Source: Homalodisca vitripennis
Taxonomy: Eukaryota; Arthropoda; Insecta; Hemiptera; Cicadellidae
Direction: 5' to 3'
NCBI RefSeq assembly: GCF_021130785.1
Contig: NC_060207.1
Span: forward strand, 8,026,501 to 8,090,500
Length of the DNA: 64,000 nucleotides
In this document: piece after piece, positions 44,796 to 56,801 of the stretch
How positions within the stretch are numbered: the first letter of the stretch is position 1
Layout: every line of letters begins with the position of its first letter
Translations under genes and position numbers: made by a program
Notes under the pieces: generated by a model
Told to the model about the DNA's origin: nothing
Seen by the model: only the letters and a program-made list of their open reading frames with translations
The model's database searches: none

Positions 44796-45184
44796 GGATC
44801 TTTTTCGTTTAAGGGCCAGCACAAAAGACCATAGCTTGCCTATTCAAAACTCAGATCACGCGATGCTTGCCCGCTGCGCAGCGCTTTGCGCTGCTTGCTT
44901 TTTTAGAAAAAAAAAAATTAACTCGAGCTTGCAAAGTCGAAGCCCAGATCAACTCACCACGCTTTATTGAACAAGAAAAACTATGTATAACTCATAAAGC
45001 AGGTTTCATTACAGGCAAAAGATAAGCGGCACGCGTTTATCACTGATAAGATAAGACGAGTTTATACTAGAAGTAGTACCTGGACTACTGACCTACGAAC
45101 TAATAACACCAAAAAACGATTAAATGCACTGTCAGTCAGGTATAGTATGTTTGTAAGGTGCTGGCCCTTAAACGAAAAAGACCC
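44796..45184. mobile_element. MITE copy 1, 389 bp, 8-bp target duplication
   Basis: The ends are inverted repeats: GGATCTTTTTCGTTTAAGGG at the left and CCCTTAAACGAAAAAGACCC at the right. AGAGTTAG stands on both sides (44788-44795 and 45185-45192), an 8-bp target-site duplication. There is no transposase. An 8-bp duplication fits the hAT, P or Merlin superfamilies; the termini do not let me choose. Confidence 0.88.
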
Positions 45185-45192
45185 AGAGTTAG

Positions 45193-46131
45193 TAAAATCA
45201 GTGAACAAGCATAACTTAATGGAAAACATGTACCCTTCACAAGTTCATTTGGAAATTGATTTATTAAATCTTGTCCTATTTATATTATCAGACCAAAATA
45301 TTATGACTGCATAGTGTGACATATAAGTGATCTAAAATTTTCAACACTGTACCCTATGAAGCACAGATACTCCCAATTACTTTAACAGTCGAAGGCGAGG
45401 AGACAAAGGCAAAAATTGCTTCCAGCTCGCTGGTTCTGTACATCATTCTCCTGCCGACCGACTATAGTATTTGTACCTCTTAGATGGATAATATTGTCAG
45501 GGCAGGTAAGAGTGTCACGTGACTGTCTCGCAACAACCAATTTAGACCTGATTTGACATTACAGTATGGTGAATTCAGCTAATTCACAAATAATTTGGCT
45601 AAAATGTAAATTAAACCGTGTAAAAATCAAAATTTTCTCAGATTAATAAAAAAGTTCATCAAATATATTTTTGTACTACGTAGTTTCGTTTTCAAAAATT
45701 ACTTTCCTGCAACGGTTTGAGGTTAAGAGCGAATCTAGCGGAAATGCACAGTATGTAAGGAATTTCTATTTTATAAGCTTGTCTATTCCGAATCGTAATA
45801 TTCCAGTGTGTAAACACTTTCCCTTTATGTGAACTTTGTTTGTACGCGTAGACTATAAGTAAGAAAACTAACTCGTTTTGATCAAATTTGGTTTGGGGAT
45901 GCCAAATTCCATTAATACTCCATCTTATATACCCATAACTCTCTACCAATATTTTCAGGTATATATTCAGACCTGGATCAAAGGCAAACCATTATTAAAA
46001 CTTTGAAAAAGTCAATAATACCCGAATACCAAAGCAAGTAAAACAAACTTTTTAAAAAAAAAAATGAAAAGACCAATTTTATACTGCTAGTTTCAGTCCA
46101 ATATTAAAACCCTTTATTCAATAATCCCACA
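45193..46131. other. Spacer between the two MITE copies
   Basis: AT-rich; no gene or further repeat recognised. Confidence 0.5.
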
Positions 46132-46139
46132 GCCATTTT

Positions 46140-46522
46140 GGGTCTTTTTCGTTTAAGGGCCAGAACAAAAGACCCTAGCTTGCCTATTCAAAACTCAGAT
46201 CACGCGATGCTTGCCCGCTGCGCAGCGCTTTGCGCTGCTTGCTCTTTTAGAAACAAAATTAACTCGAGCTTGCAAAGTCCAAGCCCAGATCAACTCACCA
46301 CGCATTATTGAACACAAAACTCAGACAGAACTAACGCAGGTTTCATTACAGGCTAAAGATAAGCGGCGCGCGTTTATCATTGATAAGATAAGACGAGTTT
46401 ATACTAGAAGTAGTACCTAGACTACTGCCCTACGAACTAATAACACAAAAAAAAAGATTAAATGCACTGTCAGTCAGGTATAGTATGTTTGTAAGGTGCT
46501 GGCCCTTAAACGAAAAAGACCC
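46140..46522. mobile_element. MITE copy 2, 383 bp, 8-bp target duplication
   Basis: Same family and orientation as copy 1, with perfect GGGTCTTTTTCGTTTAAGGG termini in inverted orientation. GCCATTTT flanks it at 46132-46139 and 46523-46530. Internal differences from copy 1 are small indels and substitutions. An open frame at 46211-46420 is a by-product. Confidence 0.9.
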
Positions 46523-46530
46523 GCCATTTT

Positions 46531-48477
46531 TCACATCTTAAAACCATGTCAGTAGAATTATCCCTATATGTCCATATTCGATTTTGAAATTTTTTAAAAT
46601 AAAAAACTAAACATTTATAAGCAGCATTATGTAAATAAAGTTATTATTTTTGTAGATGATAATAATTTTTATTTTCTGATATTTTAATTAAAAAAACTTA
46701 AAACCTGCAATAGGTAAGGATATTATGCCCGCAGTCGTAATGCACAACATAATGTTATAATCAGCTGATTAGAGCAGCTAAAATTAATACAGCTGTTTGT
46801 TGTGGCTCACAAAAAGTACTGTTACAATAATGGCAGTGAATATTGTTTAGTACTTTGATTTTTAAAAAGGTCATTATCCCTCTTATTATTATCACATTTT
46901 CTTAAACTTGTAATAATATTGTCTAACTAAATTGTATTTTTATCTAACTAATTTTTGTCTAACTGTGGTATATTTATCATATATAATTTTTGAGATATTT
47001 ACGATTAAACCTCTAAGGAAACCGCTATTTTAAAAATAAAGCTTTTATAAAATGGGATATGTTTTTGTGATTAGGCTTGTAGGCTACAAAGATATATACC
47101 AAATTTCAACTTATTACAAAAAGCCGCCATACAACTAAAAGTAGTTAAGTAAAAAAGAACTAGCTGCTGTTAGGGTAATTATTGAGTCTTTAAGGGTTTA
47201 ATATGATCATATGTATTTGGTCCAGGTATAATACATGAACATATTGGTAGAGAGTTCAGGGACACTCTGTACTATTGCGTAAATACATTAAGAAATTAAA
47301 TTTTAATAGTCTTTGTCACGGTGCTTAATGTTTGGAACAAGTCTAGTCTTCCGTCCATTGTATCTAAATTGTGGAAAAGTAATCACCTAAGCGAACTATA
47401 CAAAAATGTTTTTGGTTGGTCATACAGGAATTATCAACTGTAGAACGTCCACAATGACAGTGTGTAGTTGTCACCTATAGCTAGCTTACTGCGGAATCAA
47501 CCTTCATTAACAGCGTTGATTAATTGAAATCAAAACGGAAGTGAAGTCTATTGCAACTTAGTTCTGATTTAAAGCACCTTATCTAAATGTTATATGTAAA
47601 TATGAAACTTCACTGAACAACTTTAATGGTAGAAACGAATGAGATCCTCAGTTTTAATAATTTTGAAGACTGCTATGATTTTCATCGATGATTTTGACCC
47701 ATAAGTCTCATTGTAAATGTTTTGGAATTTTAGAATCCCTGCGAAATATCATCAATTGAAAATAAAAATTACAAATATAAATATCTAATTTTCAAAAATC
47801 CACTTCACCACCTGGTTAAGCGAGTGCTCCGCTTAATGGGTCCGGTAAAAAAACACACGTGAGATATTAGTAAGTATATCAAAACACATTAACCTAAAAC
47901 TCACAATCCAATTATTAGCGGGTAACTCTAATTAAATTTCAAGGTTATTGGTTTATTAAATTCATTGAAATCGATTAATTTTACTGTATTTATTAATGAA
48001 GCTGCGAACTCAGATAGAATTTGCAAGCGATTTAATTTACCAGTTGGATACGACATGATAAATGCACCCTCTACATAAATAGAATTTGAATATGTTTGAA
48101 AAGAAATGCATTTTTCTATTATTTCACTGTTCTATGTATTGTGTGTTAGAGTGCATGTGCGTTGCCAATAAAATTTAATGTTTACTTTTCTAGTAATGAG
48201 CTTAATATATATATTTTTTATTCTGTCAGGGGGGAAGAAAGAGTATGTGACCTAATTTTGGCCTTACTGAAGAAAACTTCTGTTTATAGGATTTCTACTT
48301 GCCTCAAGGAACATAACAAGAATGAGATCTAGACGAGAAAGCACTCTACTTTACCGTAAGGCCAGCCTAGGATTGTATTTCATTCTTTTTCTAGCTAGTG
48401 TACCACACTCTAGTAACAGGTAATAAGTTATCTCGTGTCCTTTCAAACTAAACAGGGAGGGGGAGGTTTCTTTCGGT
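46531..48477. other. AT-rich non-coding stretch
   Basis: No coding segment, RNA or repeat unit recognised. Confidence 0.5.
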
Positions 48478-48640
48478 TGGAAGTGTCGATAACCGAGTGC
48501 TCTAAAGACATCAGACTTTGAATCTGAGTTAGATACAGTGCAGGTTCAAATCTTGTCGAAGACAGTATCACTTTTTATCAGTACAATGTACCTTGTACTG
48601 TATCGACTCCCCCTCTTGTTCCGTTTATATTTAATTAATA
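48478..48640 (+). mobile_element. tRNA-derived SINE (plus strand)
   Basis: The head has an A-box-like ATAACCGAGTGC, an anticodon-like hairpin TCAGACTTTGAATCTGA and a B box GGTTCAAATC (48543-48552). The body ends GTACTGTATCGACTCC, shared with the SINE at 19320-19490. The acceptor stem is not intact, so it is not a tRNA gene. Confidence 0.75.
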
Positions 48641-49174
48641 TTATGATATTAAATATAATACGAACTATACAAATTTAATGAATGTTAAAAGTTGTTTGGT
48701 ACTCCTATAATATGTTAGTTTTGTTACATACATTTTAGGATTTTGGGGGTCATGATCGGAGAAAATGCAAAGAAATCTCTCGGAAATTCCGTCTACTATG
48801 ACAGGTTTTTATGAAATCTACCTAAAAAGTGTAACTTTAACACAGAAAAAAATTGATAGAACTTGGAATCAGAACGAACTCATCGGATTTCTAACTGTCC
48901 AGTATATTCTATAGGAACAAAACAGTTGTATTTCTCGAAGGAATAATAAGTAACTATAAATGAGTATAATGTTCCTTATCTGACATAATATATCCTGTCA
49001 CTTAGTCAGCTGACACTGAGTATAGAAATGTGTTTACCATGATCAGTGGATAAACTCTCTATTGCAATTACAAATAGTACAATATAAATACAATCTTCAG
49101 TATGGGTTGATATTATCTACGCAATTTTCGATTAATCTATCCAAAAACTGAATATACTGTCAGCCTACTTTCAG
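48641..49174. other. AT-rich non-coding stretch
   Basis: Nothing recognised. Confidence 0.5.
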
Positions 49175-50140
49175 GATCAATGTCGTCGGCGCCGAACATC
49201 TTTTGTGCTGGACTTGACCCAGTTTGTTCCAAGATAACTGTTATTCATCGTTTTCCGAACTGAATGCACTGTAGGCCTACACTCGGGATCAAGATAGTCT
49301 TGTTATTGTTACTTCCACACACCTGGCGCCAAACATCTTTTGTGCTGGACTTGGCCCAGTTTGTTCCAAGATAACTGTTATTCATTGTTTCCGAACTGAA
49401 TGCACTGTAGGCCTACACTCGGGATCAAGATAGTCTTGTTATTGTTACTTCCACACACCTGGCGCCAGTCATCGGCGCCTAACATCTTTTGTGCTGGACT
49501 TGGCCCAGTTTGTTCCAAGATAACTGTTATTAATTGTTTCCGAACTGAATGCACTGTAGGCCTACACTCGGGATCAAGATAGTCTTGTTATTGTTACTTC
49601 CACACACCTGGCGCCAAACATCTTTTGTGCTGGACTTGGCCCAGTTTGTTCCAAGATAATTGTTATTCATTGTTTCCGAACTGAATGCACTGTAGGCCTA
49701 CACTCAGGATCAAGATAGTCTTGTTATTGTTACTTCCACACACCTGGCGCCAGTCATCGGCGCCTAACATTTTTTGTGCTGGACTTGGCCCAGTTTGTTC
49801 CAAGATAATTGTTATTCATTGTTTCCGAACTGAATGCACTGTAGGCCTACACTCGGGATCAAGATAGTCTTGTTATTGTTACTTCCACACACCTGGCGCC
49901 AGTCATCGGCGCCTAACATCTTTTGTGCTGGACTTGGCCCAGTTTGTTCCAAGATAATTGTTATTCATTATTTCCGAACTGAATGCACTGTAGGCCTACA
50001 ATCGGGATCAAGATCGTCTTGTTATTGTTACTTCCACACACCTGACGCCAGTCGTAGGCCCCGAACATCTTTTGTGCTGGAATTGGCCCAGTTTGTTCCG
50101 CGATAATTGTTATTCTTTGTTACCGAACTTGTTTCCGGCC
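49175..50140. repeat. Minisatellite of alternating ~138- and ~148-bp units
   Basis: TGTAGGCCTACACTCGGGAT recurs near 49270, 49408, 49556, 49694, 49843 and 49990 (the last two variants), so units alternate 138 and about 148 bp at first. The long form has an extra AGTCATCGGCGCC. This is a dimeric higher-order repeat of roughly 286 bp. Repeated open frames are by-products. Confidence 0.93.
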
Positions 50141-52613
50141 ATATTGTACGTTAGACGTTTGCATGCCATCTGCTACAGCCCATTAAAACTTTCCAGATTT
50201 ATTTATTCCGAGTTTTCTTTCACATTCATAATATACGAAAACTATACTTTGCGTGCACGTATGGCTTCAAATAATGCACATGTAACGGTTTCAAAACCTC
50301 TTATGTGCGAGTTAACATAAAAATGTCTTTGTCACGCAGCCGTAAATATATCAAGAGGTGAGTGGATTGCCGGTCAAACAGCAGGCTACACTCTCGAACT
50401 ACTCCCGATGCCATCTTGATTGGTTGTGTTTAGTTTCTTTTGTTACTACGTTACTAACATATTACTTGTATGTATTTTTAATATTTTTATATGAGTAGTA
50501 AATTTACACAGGATTCAAGCCCGAAGTGTGGTCTATTGACATAGTGCCCCATTACATTGTGTTATTGGTGCAGTGGCTAATATCTAATATCTAACAAATT
50601 ACATCATCTCATTAATTTCAAGACTATCTAAAATGAACAATACAGTATGAAAAGAAACTAAAAATGTCATTAAATAAAAATTAATTGAACAGACTATAAA
50701 GAGTAAATTATTTTTTCCTTAATTTATTCAGATTCATAATCCCATCCAGATTAAATTAATCATTGGTAATAAAATGGTAATAAGAAAAAAATAATCTTGT
50801 ACAATAAAAAAATCATGGAGGGCATATTTAGTGATTATTTATTTATCACTTACACATTTGTATTTCTTATTATTTAAAGTAAAATGGAAAAAACTCTAAA
50901 ATATATTAGGATGGACACAAAACTACGTCGTTATGTGCAGTGTATTCCAAATGAAGTTATCTTGGACCTATAAGAGATGCAGCAAAGATAAATGGACAAA
51001 ATTGAAGGCCAACAAATCAATGCGGTTAAGTTAATTATTAATTGCTTCATTCATTCGCAACGTTCAAAAACTATTTTTGGAAAAGAATTGACAAACATTT
51101 CAAACTATCACAGGTCTCTTATTAGTTCCTAAACGGAATGTTTTTACATGATAATTGCATAAAATTTCTACTAGGCTAAAAATGTTGTAATGAAAAATTT
51201 CGAATGTCTAACAAGAATAAGCTGTAAGGGTCAAATCGTTATTTTAATATGCAACGACCCACTTTTTACGAATCAGAAATACTAGATTTTTTACTGAAAA
51301 TATCATATATGTCATTCACTCCTTGTGGGTGCCTTAAAAATGTTCTTTAAACGTGCACATAGCATTGGAATCATCAGCTGTTTAGTTAAACATCCTAATA
51401 ATGTAAATGTGAGTGCGAATGTGAGTGTGGGTGTGTGAATGTGTGTTGTTTGTTTGTTTTGTCTCAAAACTTGTGAATATTCATTCAAAGAGCCTGTCAA
51501 ATGTAATCAACTTTTTGGGTAAACATTTTTTTATTATTTTTTATTTGTTTACATGTACAGTGTGTAAATTCAGTGTGTAAAAAAGTTGAAACATTACTTT
51601 TATGAACTTAGCAATTTTAGTTTTAGATTTAAGCAATTAGGTACGTACTCATCTGTTACAAAATGTCATCAAACACAATATGGTCAGAATTCGACTCCGA
51701 AGAATTTGAACTATTTATCAAGAACTACACTAATTGAAAGTACGCTGGACTGTGCTTTTGTGTTACTAATGTACCAGTTCAGGCTCTACGTGTTCTAAAA
51801 TATCCATAGTATTTTTCAGTTTATAAAGAAACAAACAGGTATATAGTGTCTGTTAATTTACTTATGACTGCAAATTGTTTGCAAATATTAAGTATTAAAT
51901 ATTAAAGACAAAGTGACTATCTAACTTTTACTATAAATTTAAAAAATGTTGTAACATTCATCTTAGTTGCCTTTTGACATAAGTAGGATTCTCAGACTTG
52001 TCTATGTACGTATATTTTCTTGATAGGGGTGTAGGAAAAATAGCTACGGAACAAACATAATAAGACTGGAATCAATTACAATGGCTATAAATGTACACTG
52101 TTTTAATATATTTTTTTAATCGTGGAAAGAAGGCAAAATCTTGAAGCAAAAGCGCTCATACAGGTGCAAAACCTTCAAAACTACGTGCAAAGCCGCGGAT
52201 AGACGAAGTTAAATGACAAATCTGTCCAAACATGACTGTTATTTTTTTTAACTGATTAGCACTTACTTTCAAATTGTAACATATTTTATAATCTTATAAA
52301 AATAATTCAGTTGTACGTAATCTTTGTCCATTTAATCTTTGCTGTATATCTCTCATACCTTTCAAGATCTTTTGGTGTGCACATTTGGAACACAAGTAAA
52401 TTAACCAAAGTGAAAAAACAAAACAAATACAGAGTTGGAAAGAAATGCATCGATTGAAAGACTTCCCCACTGACAATATTTTTAATACAATACCGGCGTT
52501 GAACGGAATAAAGCATCAGTGGACTGGCCTTGACGCACCTGATCAGATTTCCTGTTAACCGAGAGAGGAAGTGAGCATCCGAAGGAAAACGGTATTGGGA
52601 GCTTATAATGGGA
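50141..52613. other. AT-rich non-coding stretch
   Basis: No gene or RNA recognised. A purine-pyrimidine GTGTG-like patch occurs near 51410-51450. Confidence 0.5.
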
Positions 52614-53265
52614 GGTTATAAGGTGGGCTAGATGGGAGGGTAAAGTGTTTAACCCGAGTTGTGAAGGACGTGGTGCTGAATACAGAGTGCTGGAGGAGAC
52701 ATCAACCGGAAACGATGCGTCAAACATATAACATATTGTGTGGATACTGTGTGATTAAACTACAACGAGCTGAGCAGGTTATAAGGTGGGCTAGATGGGA
52801 GGGTAAAGTGTTTAACCCGAGTTGTGAAGGACGTGGTGCTGAATACAGAGTGCTGGAGGAGACATCAACCGGAAACGATGCGTCAAACATGTAACATATT
52901 GTGTGGATACTGTGTGATTAAACTACAACGAGCTGAGCAGGTTATAAGGTGGGCTAGAGGGGAGGGTAAAGTGTTTAACCTGAGTTGTGAAGGACGTGGT
53001 GCTGAATACAGAGTGCTGGAGGAGACATCAACCGGAAACGATGCGTCAAACATGTAACATATTGTGTGGATACTGTGTGATTAAACTACAACGAGCTGAG
53101 CAGGTTATAAGGTGGGCTAGAGGGGAGGGTAAAGTGTTTAACCCGAGTTGTGAAGGACGTGGTGCTGAATACAGAGTGCTGGAGGAGACATCAACCGGAA
53201 ACGATGCGTCAAACATGTAACATATTGTGTGGATACTGTGTGATTAAACTACAACGAGCTGAGCA
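52614..53265. repeat. Minisatellite, exactly four 163-bp units
   Basis: Units start GGTTATAAGGTGGGCTAGA at 52614 and repeat every 163 bases to 53265 (652 bases). Copies differ at a few points (GATGGG or GAGGGG; AACCCGAG or AACCTGAG). The open frames at 163-bp spacing follow from the repeat. Confidence 0.96.
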
Positions 53266-56010
53266 GGTTACACACCTTACATGCTGAATACGATCAGCTT
53301 TGGATAAAGTATTTTAGGTATCTATTAACCTCCAGAATACCTTGTTCAATAATTACTTTCCAGGTCATCTTGTAGGATACACAGACTATAAATCTCTATT
53401 ATGCAATAAATCTTTATCTATATTAAGTAGTAAGTAGTACTAAGTAAGTTTCTTACTTTACGAAGTCAACTTTACCTGCATTTTGGTACGTGTATTTATT
53501 ACCCAAAATGATTAAAAGAATCGAAGGTGCATTACTAGTTTCCATCCATAATTATATTCTTGATGTTATTGTTATTTTTTTATTTTATTCATGGTTCTTT
53601 TTGCTGTTATTCCTAATGGTATGATACTTAAATATCATGCATGAAATGTATTAAATACCAAATAAAAAAAGCAGCAATAAACGAAAAGTGGAAGCTTGCT
53701 CTTTTATATTTTTATATATTGCTGCCAATCTTCTGCCAGTTCTTTTTTGTTATATTAAAAAATCTGCTGGGATGTAATTGAATTTCTGCCTTTTTTGAAG
53801 CATACAAATAATTAAATAATAAAAATATATTTCATGATATTTCATAACTTTTTGCTTATTCTAAAACGTTTCCTTTAATTTTTTACTAATTCCAATACAT
53901 GATGAATTTTTATTATCATCTACACTTCCTTGTCTACATATTTTAATTTGGCTTATATGATTCAGTAATATAGATGTTATACTTTTTAGGGATAGTTCAA
54001 AAGCATATCAACACCTCATAGAGGTATTTGCTTGTAATAGCTACATATACATTTATTTGTAGCCTATGGTGTTTTTAAATTATTGTTTTAAGCAATTTTA
54101 TCAAGCTTCGACGAGTAACAAAATATTCTCAACTCGAAGCTGTTGAAAATATACCTATTATTAATTATGTTAAAAGATAATAATATTATGTATGTACTGT
54201 CAGTAGTGGCAGAGACTGAGTTCTGAATGTTCAAGTTGTGACAGGTCAAATTACGACATTTGAATATTCGCGGGGAATTGGCAGACTGTGACGTCAGTGA
54301 ATCACATGTTGTCAGAATTGAGATTTATTTAATTAATAACGGAGAAATATATTAAACTTTATACGGGAACAAATTTAATTAATTAAAATGAGTTATACAT
54401 AACCAAAATTCGTATTTTACAAAAGTACTAAATAAAATTACGCAGAAAAGCCAATTGTGGGATAAAATGACTTGCGTATTGATGACGTCAGAAAGCACAT
54501 GTTGCTAAAAATTTAAATAAAAAAGCTTTAGAAAAATAATAAAAGAAAATAGAAAGACTTAAATTGATCAATTATAGTGAACGTGATAAATTTTGACAAT
54601 TATAAGAAAAGAATCAAATTATATTTAATCGTGAAGACGCTGATTTGAACGGGAGAGGGGATGAACATTGTGTGAACCGATATGCGCAGTTTTTATACAG
54701 AGAAACCTTCTTCTTTGTCTGGACTTGAAGCAGTAAGGACGTCTACTCGTATAGATGAAATTTGAAACTGTACAATAGTGCATTGAAGTTGTAATTAGGG
54801 ATGGGATGTTGTGTTAGTGAACAAAAATCAAAGCAAAGTGAGTAGAATTAGACAGTATAATATAAAATAAATTGACGTCAAAGTCATTTGCTTTGTCTTT
54901 CATTGAGTATCCCATCTACAAAGAAATATGGGTAATTAAGATAATAAGCTTTAAGTTAAAGAATGTTACTTTCAAAACTTATTTGATTCAAAGTGATTGG
55001 TAAGAACAGTGAATATTTTGTGAACTTTATTATGATATAAACAATCATATTGATCACAACTTTCAAAAGAGTAGTATTAAGTTTGAACCATTATTCAACC
55101 TACTTAAAAAACCTGAGATAATATAGACCCAGTGCTAGTGATATATAACGTGTAGTCTACTTCATTAATACAAACTACACTTTCAACAACACCACAGACA
55201 TTGAAGTTTGATCGTTATTTAAATATCAACTTCGAACAATATGAGTTAGCCAACACGAAGCAAGTCGCACAACCAATGAGGGGCAGCACACTTTGAATAC
55301 CGATTGTGAGAAAATTGGGACAACAAACGGGGGCCTGGAACGTAGCAAAATCGTACAGCCAACTGGGGACTGGACCGTAGCAGAAGGGCGACCAAAGTGG
55401 ATCGTAGCAGAATAGGCACAGCAAACGTGGGAACTTAGCAAAGTGAATTAAATATTTCAAGTTATCATAATTGTTTCCTCTTTATTAAAATGAAAGCCAA
55501 CAACAGTAATGTCGGTAGAGGTATAACTGTAATGTTACACAGCCTGGTTGGGTTACGAGTATTATGAAGGGCTTGGACGCGCGCAAATGAACAAAGGCAG
55601 TAATTAATTATTGTTACACGTACATTATTGTTATTAACGATCTTAAAATTCACAAAAAAGCAAGTGAGAACGGTATTTTTCTGTAGAGATGCTTATTGTA
55701 AACATTTTATTAATTTAAACATGTCGAATATTGGAATTGATAGAACAAAATACAAAAAAACCCAGTACACAGTCTTTTCACGAGTAGTTTAGAAACCATT
55801 GCGAGGAATTAATAAAACTAAAGACTACGAAAAACTTTTTATTTGAGAATTGAATTATTACACAATTACAAAATGAGACCGGAAACTTTATCCGAATAAA
55901 TTATTAATATCAATAATGGTGACTTTAAAAATAAAAATAATTAACCACCAAATAAATGAGTTTATTTTGTATTGTTTGATAAAAGAAAAGTCACAATTTT
56001 CCAAAAATTT
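53266..56010. other. AT-rich non-coding stretch
   Basis: No gene recognised. TGACGTCA followed closely by CACATGTTG occurs twice (54289-54311 and 54483-54504). Around 55250-55440 a loose repeat of GTAGCA(G/A)AA phrases occurs. Confidence 0.5.
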
Positions 56011-56018
56011 TATTTCTG

Positions 56019-56063
56019 TCACACGAGGCCTTTCGACATCAAAGATGTCATCGTCAGGTGTGA
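56019..56063 (-). ncRNA. Hammerhead-ribozyme-like motif (minus strand)
   Basis: Reading the minus strand from 56063: TCACAC (stem I), CTGACGA (core), one extra T, hairpin GACATC-TTT-GATGTC (stem II), GAAA (core), AGGCCT (short self-complementary stem III, its first A being the last A of GAAA), C (cleavage site), then GTGTGA, the exact partner of stem I. All invariant core bases of the hammerhead are present in order; only the extra T before stem II is unusual. Such motifs belong to Penelope-like retroelements. No reverse transcriptase is seen nearby. Activity is not shown. Confidence 0.5.
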
Positions 56064-56165
56064 ATCAACAACTTGAAATAATATAAATATTTTATAATTT
56101 AAAACAATTATCAGCTGAATAATACTTAATACACGATTTGTTTAATTAAAGTAAAATAAAATAAA

Positions 56166-56167
<2 letters not shown>

Positions 56168-56221
<54 letters not shown>
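56168..56221. repeat. TA dinucleotide microsatellite
   Basis: About 25 TA units close to the left side of the Maverick region. The segment 56222-56440 after it is non-coding and may contain the left terminal repeat of the element, which I could not delimit. Confidence 0.95.
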
Positions 56222-56223
<2 letters not shown>

Positions 56224-56440
56224 TAGATATGAATATGCCGGTTCTAGACCACTTTTGGGACAGACAGAAAATCAATGTAAAATACTGTCCATTGAACCAT
56301 AAACAAATCTAATAAAATCTAACAGGAAAGCACGAATGTTAAATAACCGAATCTTTAGCTGTTTTACTGTTCAATGTTTGCTTCTACATTTATAAGCTGT
56401 TTTAATGAAAAAATCAAAAAATCTTAATAAAAAAATCTCT

Positions 56441-56749
56441 TTATTCTACAAAGTTAATTGTAACACAGTCTTTATCTTTTATAGTCTTCTTTCCAGTAAC
56501 AATCAAGTGTAATTTTTCATTTTTGTTTAATTCTTTAATCTTTTTCTCATCCAAAACAGTCAAAAATCTGTTCGGTAAGTGTACTTTACAATCTTCCAAC
56601 TCGGCAATTATTGTAAACCCGAATTTATCTTTCATTTTCTCCAAATTCAAGATTCTATGTTTCTTTTTTTCTTCCAATTCCACTAATTTCTTATATTCTT
56701 TGAATCTTAGTTCACCAACCTTATTCAACTCTTGTAACAGCGCTGCCAT
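56441..56749 (-). CDS. Small conserved-looking protein, 102 residues
   Basis: Lysine-rich start, then FGFTIIAELEDCKVHLPNRF and a C-terminal LHLIVTGKKTIKDKD segment. This FG-(x)n-V-LP-RF-(x)n-L-L-TGK pattern resembles a family of about 100 residues met repeatedly in arthropod genomes near large DNA elements; I have no certain name for it. A small beta-barrel, possibly single-strand-DNA-binding, protein is a guess. The ATG sits directly after TTTTTCTATAATAA, the promoter-like motif of the element, and is transcribed away from the polymerase. Confidence 0.6.
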   Translation of the reverse strand: MAALLQELNKVGELRFKEYKKLVELEEKKKHRILNLEKMKDKFGFTIIAELEDCKVHLPNRFLTVLDEKKIKELNKNEKLHLIVTGKKTIKDKDCVTINFVE

Positions 56750-56752
56750 TTA

Positions 56753-56800
56753 TTATAGAAAAATCTTTTAACTAAATTTAGTTAAAAGATTTTTCTATAA
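56753..56800. promoter_or_regulatory. Perfect 48-bp palindrome between divergent genes
   Basis: The two 24-base arms, TTATAGAAAAATCTTTTAAC plus TAAA and its exact complement, meet at 56776/56777 with no spacer. The left arm carries the promoter-like motif for the minus-strand ORF at 56749; the right arm presents the same motif (AAGATTTTTCTATAA) toward the plus strand. A bidirectional promoter is the simplest reading; a replication or recombination hairpin is the alternative. Confidence 0.75.
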
Positions 56801-56801
56801 C

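Noticed and set aside
46211..46420. Open frame with a basic C-terminus
   Set aside because: Lies inside MITE copy 2; copy 1 does not preserve the frame.
48478..48640. Possible tRNA gene
   Set aside because: A- and B-box-like segments are present, but no intact acceptor stem; the body continues into a SINE tail shared with another copy.
49400..50106. Repeated open frames starting MHCRPTLGIK
   Set aside because: By-products of the 138/148-bp minisatellite.
52661..53220. Three identical-looking 77-codon open frames
   Set aside because: They repeat exactly at 163 bases because of the minisatellite and are each closed by the same TAA.
55215..55460. Two overlapping minus-strand open frames and a loose GTAGCA repeat
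   Set aside because: Two frames are open at once with no family pattern, and the repeat is too degenerate to define a unit.
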